Assembly (NCBI RefSeq): GCF_020010925.1
Contig: NZ_JAGJBZ010000001.1
Coordinates: 1,550,001-1,614,000 of the forward strand
Direction of reading: 5' to 3'
DNA: 64,000 bases
Source: Streptomyces griseiscabiei
GTDB lineage: Bacteria > Actinomycetota > Actinomycetes > Streptomycetales > Streptomycetaceae
Below the pieces are notes generated by a model. The model saw only the letters and a list, made by a program, of their open reading frames with translations. It had not been told where the DNA came from and did not search any database. The translations under genes and the position numbers were made by a program. This document shows, piece by piece, positions 61,476 through 64,000 of this stretch. The stretch's first letter is position 1, and each line of letters opens with the position of its first letter.

Positions 61476-62465
61476 ATGCGAACGGAACAGCTGGAATACA
61501 TCACGGCGGTGACCAGGCTCGGTTCGCTGCGCCGGGCGGCCGACGAACTACGGCTCTCCCAGCCCGCGTTGAGCGAGACCGTACGGAATCTGGAACGCGA
61601 ACTGGGGGTCGATCTGCTGGAGCGCAAACGGTCCGGCGCGACGATGAGCGCCTCGGGCCGGGAGCTGCTGCCGCACATCATCGGGGTGCTGGACGCGGTG
61701 GACCGGCTGCGCGCCGCGGCGGGCGAGCAGCACCGCATCAGCCGGACGGTCCGGCTCGGCACGGTGAACGCGGCGACCGTGCCGCTGCTCATCCCGGTGA
61801 TCCGCGACTTCCGCGCCGACCACCCCCTCACCCAGGTCGAGGTGGTCGGCGCCCGGCAGTCCGACATCCACCGGGGCCTGCTGGAGGGCTCCTTCGACCT
61901 CGGGCTCGTCAACCATCTCGACGGCGACGACGTACCCGCCGAGTTCGAGGCCACCGAACTGCTGCGGGGGCGGCCCGTGGTGGTGCTGCGCCCGGACAGC
62001 CCGCTCGCGTCGCGGGCGGCGGTCTCCGTGGACGACCTGCTGGAGGTGCCGCTCATCGGGATGCGTTCGGGCTATGTCATGCACCGCTACGTCCACCGGC
62101 TGCTCGACGGCCGCGACCCGGCGTTCGCGTACTCCACCGACGGCGCCGAGATGGGCAAGCTGCTGGTCACGGAGGGGCTCGGGGCGACGGTCCTGCCGGA
62201 CTTCAGCGTGATCGGTGATCCGCTGGAGCGGCGGGGCTCCCTCGTCCACCGGCCGATCGCCGGTGACACCACCCGGGTGCTGCTGATGCTGCAGCGCCGC
62301 AGGGCGGACTCGGTACCGCGGGCGGCGCGTGACCTGCACCGGGCGTTCGTCCGCACGGCACACGCGCTGACCGGCGGGCGGATGAAAGGCGACCGGACCG
62401 CATCCGAAGGGGCCCGCTGCGTGGAAGTGACGGATGGGGGGCCTGATACGGAGGTGTGCCCATGA
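61476..62465 (+). CDS. LysR-family transcriptional regulator of the sulfur group
   Basis: A 329-residue regulator. The N-terminal winged HTH (residues 1-60) reads MRTEQLEYITAVTRLGSLRRAADELRLSQPALSETVRNLERELG in segments. The effector domain (about 90-300) has VRLGTVNAATVPLLIPVIRDF and ALRSRAAV-like segments. CysB/Cbl-type regulators of sulfur use are LysR proteins, and it is divergent from the sulfur genes, so it is a good candidate for their control. ATG 61476 is chosen because it starts the conserved HTH; the longer in-frame version starts at 61425. A C-terminal extension of about 30 residues is not usual. Its stop overlaps the photolyase start as ATGA. Confidence 0.9.
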   Translation: MRTEQLEYITAVTRLGSLRRAADELRLSQPALSETVRNLERELGVDLLERKRSGATMSASGRELLPHIIGVLDAVDRLRAAAGEQHRISRTVRLGTVNAATVPLLIPVIRDFRADHPLTQVEVVGARQSDIHRGLLEGSFDLGLVNHLDGDDVPAEFEATELLRGRPVVVLRPDSPLASRAAVSVDDLLEVPLIGMRSGYVMHRYVHRLLDGRDPAFAYSTDGAEMGKLLVTEGLGATVLPDFSVIGDPLERRGSLVHRPIAGDTTRVLLMLQRRRADSVPRAARDLHRAFVRTAHALTGGRMKGDRTASEGARCVEVTDGGPDTEVCP

Positions 62466-63823
62466 ACGTCTCGGTCGTCCTGTTCACCGCCGACCTGCGG
62501 CTGCACGACCATCCACCGCTGCGCGCCGCCCTGGACGGCTCCCGGCAGGTCGTGCCGCTGTTCGTGCGTGATCCGGCGGTGGACCGGGCCGGTTTCGCCG
62601 TACCCAACCGGCTGGCGTTCCTCGCCGACTGTCTGCGGGACCTGGACGCGGGGCTGCGCGAGCGCGGTGGGCGGCTGGTGGTGCGGTCGGGGGACGTGGT
62701 GGAGCAGGTCGTGAAGGTGGCCGCCGAGGCGGACGCCGACGAGGTGCACCTGGCGGCGGACGTCAGCGCGCACGCGCACCGGCGTGAGGAGCGCCTGCGG
62801 CGGGAGCTGGAGGCACAGGGGCTGCGGCTGCATGTGCACGACACGGTGACCACGGCCGTTCCCCCGGGTGCCGTGACCCCGGCCGGGTCCGACCACTTCG
62901 CCGTGTTCACGCCCTACCACCGGCACTGGTCGCGGCAGCGGCTGCGTGACGCGGTGGAGGCGCCCCGGGCCGTCCGGGTCCCGGACGGGGTCGGCTCAGA
63001 GCCGCTGCCGTCCCGCAGCGGCGTCACCGGGGTGTCGGCCGGGCTCGCGGACGGCGGGGAGGCGGAGGGCCGGCGGCGGCTGACGGCCTGGCTGCGCTCC
63101 GGTGTCGCCGCGTACGAGGACCGGCACGACGACCTGGCGGGCGACGCGACCTCCCGGCTCTCGCCGCATCTGCACTTCGGCACCCTCTCCCCCGTCGAAC
63201 TGGTCCACCGGGCCCGCCGGGCGGGCGGCCCTGGCGCCGAGGCGTTCGTACGGCAGCTCGCGTGGCGGGACTTCCACCGCCAGGTGCTGGCCGCGCGGCC
63301 GGCGGTCGCGACCGTCGACTACCGGGCGAGGCAGGACCGTTGGCGGTCCGCGCCGGACGAGGTCGAGGCGTGGCGGGAGGGCCGCACCGGCTATCCGGTG
63401 GTCGACGCGGCGATGCGGCAGCTCCGTCACGAGGGCTGGATGCACAACCGGGGCCGGCTGCTGACCGCGAGCTTCCTCACCAAGACGCTGTACGTCGACT
63501 GGCGCGTGGGCGCCCGGCACTTCCTGGACCTCCTCGTCGACGGCGACGTGGCCAACAACCAGCTCAACTGGCAGTGGGTCGCGGGCACCGGCACGGACAC
63601 CCGCCCCAACCGGATCCTCAACCCCACCACCCAGGCGAAGCGGTACGACCCGGACGGCGCGTACGTACGGCGCTGGGTGCCGGAGTTGGCGGACGTCGCG
63701 GGCCCGGCGGTGCACGAACCGTGGAGGCTCGACGGGCTGGACAGCGCCGCGCTGGACTATCCGGCACCGATCGTCGAGCTGGCGGAGGGGCGGGAGCGGT
63801 TCCTGCGGGGACGCAAGTCCTAG
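62462..63823 (+). CDS. phr: deoxyribodipyrimidine photolyase (class I CPD type)
   Basis: A 453-residue light-driven DNA repair enzyme. The N-terminal alpha/beta domain binds an antenna cofactor (MNVSVVLFTADLRLHDHPPLRAAL). The FAD domain has TSRLSPHLHFGTLSP, RQLAWRDFHRQVL, GRTGYPVVDAAMRQLRHEGWMHNRGRLLTASFLTK and DVANNQLNWQWVAGTGTDTRPNRILNPTTQ. The Trp residues of the electron-transfer chain and the base-flipping loop are in place. ATG 62462 is chosen because GGAGG lies six bases upstream and it overlaps the LysR stop by ATGA, so the two should be translated together. An odd pairing of sulfur regulator and repair gene. It overlaps the last gene by four bases. Confidence 0.95.
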   Translation: MNVSVVLFTADLRLHDHPPLRAALDGSRQVVPLFVRDPAVDRAGFAVPNRLAFLADCLRDLDAGLRERGGRLVVRSGDVVEQVVKVAAEADADEVHLAADVSAHAHRREERLRRELEAQGLRLHVHDTVTTAVPPGAVTPAGSDHFAVFTPYHRHWSRQRLRDAVEAPRAVRVPDGVGSEPLPSRSGVTGVSAGLADGGEAEGRRRLTAWLRSGVAAYEDRHDDLAGDATSRLSPHLHFGTLSPVELVHRARRAGGPGAEAFVRQLAWRDFHRQVLAARPAVATVDYRARQDRWRSAPDEVEAWREGRTGYPVVDAAMRQLRHEGWMHNRGRLLTASFLTKTLYVDWRVGARHFLDLLVDGDVANNQLNWQWVAGTGTDTRPNRILNPTTQAKRYDPDGAYVRRWVPELADVAGPAVHEPWRLDGLDSAALDYPAPIVELAEGRERFLRGRKS

Positions 63824-64000
63824 TCGGCGGGGGTCGGTTGGGGGGTCCGGCTCGGCCGTCCGCAGAGACCGGACAGCAGTTGCACCGCCTCGTCCAGCAA
63901 GGACGGGCGGACCATGCCCGAGGCGGGTCGGCCGTGCCAGCCGGGGCCGCCGAGCACGACGAGCGCCTGGCGGCGGGCGCCCTTCACGCCCCAGCGCATG
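63820..64000 (-). CDS. uncharacterised protein, partial (C-terminus inside window)
   Basis: A minus-strand open frame enters from the right edge and stops at TAG 63822-63820, overlapping the photolyase stop by four bases. About 60 codons are visible. The peptide contains RRQALVVLGGPGWHGRPASGM, then LLDEAVQLLSGLCGRPS and an Arg/Thr/Pro tail. An ATG at 63999-63997 could be the start, giving 59 residues, but the gene more likely continues beyond the window. The family is not recognisable from this short piece. Confidence 0.55.
   Translation of the reverse strand, partial: MRWGVKGARRQALVVLGGPGWHGRPASGMVRPSLLDEAVQLLSGLCGRPSRTPQPTPAD

Overview
The window is very GC-rich. Nearly every gene has G or C in the third codon position, GTG and TTG starts are common, and the gene families are typical of actinomycetes (LAL regulator, GH19 chitinase, MbtH, FHA-ABC transporter with a Ser/Thr kinase). 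It looks like a Streptomyces chromosome segment. No rRNA, tRNA, CRISPR array, phage or intact insertion sequence was seen.

Region 1 (1-28.0 kb) is an iron-siderophore locus. It holds two FecCD permeases (the second cut by the left edge), one giant five-module NRPS of about 6,350 residues, an MbtH-like protein, a siderophore-binding lipoprotein, a pair of half-size ABC exporters with complementary degenerate ATP sites, and an amidohydrolase. Three DmdR1/IdeR-like iron boxes (1740-1758, 1848-1866, 26235-26253) sit in the two divergent promoter regions, so the locus is probably repressed by iron. The NRPS reads as [half C]-A(NMT)-T / C-A-T / C-A(NMT)-T / C-A-T / C-A-T-E. Specificity residues read by eye suggest N-methyl acyl-hydroxyornithine, serine, N-methyl hydroxyornithine, an ornithine-like residue and an undetermined fifth residue. 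This resembles the scabichelin/turgichelin type of hydroxamate siderophore. The ornithine N-hydroxylase and formyltransferase that such a product needs are not in the window and may lie to its left.

Region 2 (28-41.9 kb) holds a DyP-type peroxidase, an internally duplicated unknown protein, a LAL-type LuxR regulator, an MFS exporter divergent from a MarR-type regulator with a palindrome-rich promoter, an RpiB-like isomerase, and an apparent operon of double-FHA ABC transporter, SH3-like protein and Ser/Thr kinase. An unknown protein, a 590-bp gene-poor gap with a triple 11-bp repeat, a DUF1905 protein and an aldo/keto reductase follow.

Region 3 (42-54.9 kb) is mixed: a LysR regulator, a membrane-anchored HTH protein, secreted proteins, a DinB-like protein, adenosine deaminase, a VOC protein, an unknown HTH protein, a GH19 chitinase with promoter direct repeats, an OmpR-like regulator, a MarR regulator with a likely operator, a SnoaL-like protein and an acyl-CoA dehydrogenase-like protein.

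Region 4 (54.9-64 kb) starts with a 107-bp MITE-like inverted-repeat element and a ComB-like phosphatase. It continues with a sulfur-scavenging gene set on the minus strand (SsuD-like, SfnB-like, SsuE-like, DszC/SfnC-like and SfnG-like) preceded by a 27-codon cysteine-containing leader peptide and a divergent LysR regulator. The regulator overlaps a DNA photolyase, and a gene cut by the right edge closes the window. Many gene pairs overlap by 4 nt or more, in both tandem and convergent arrangements.
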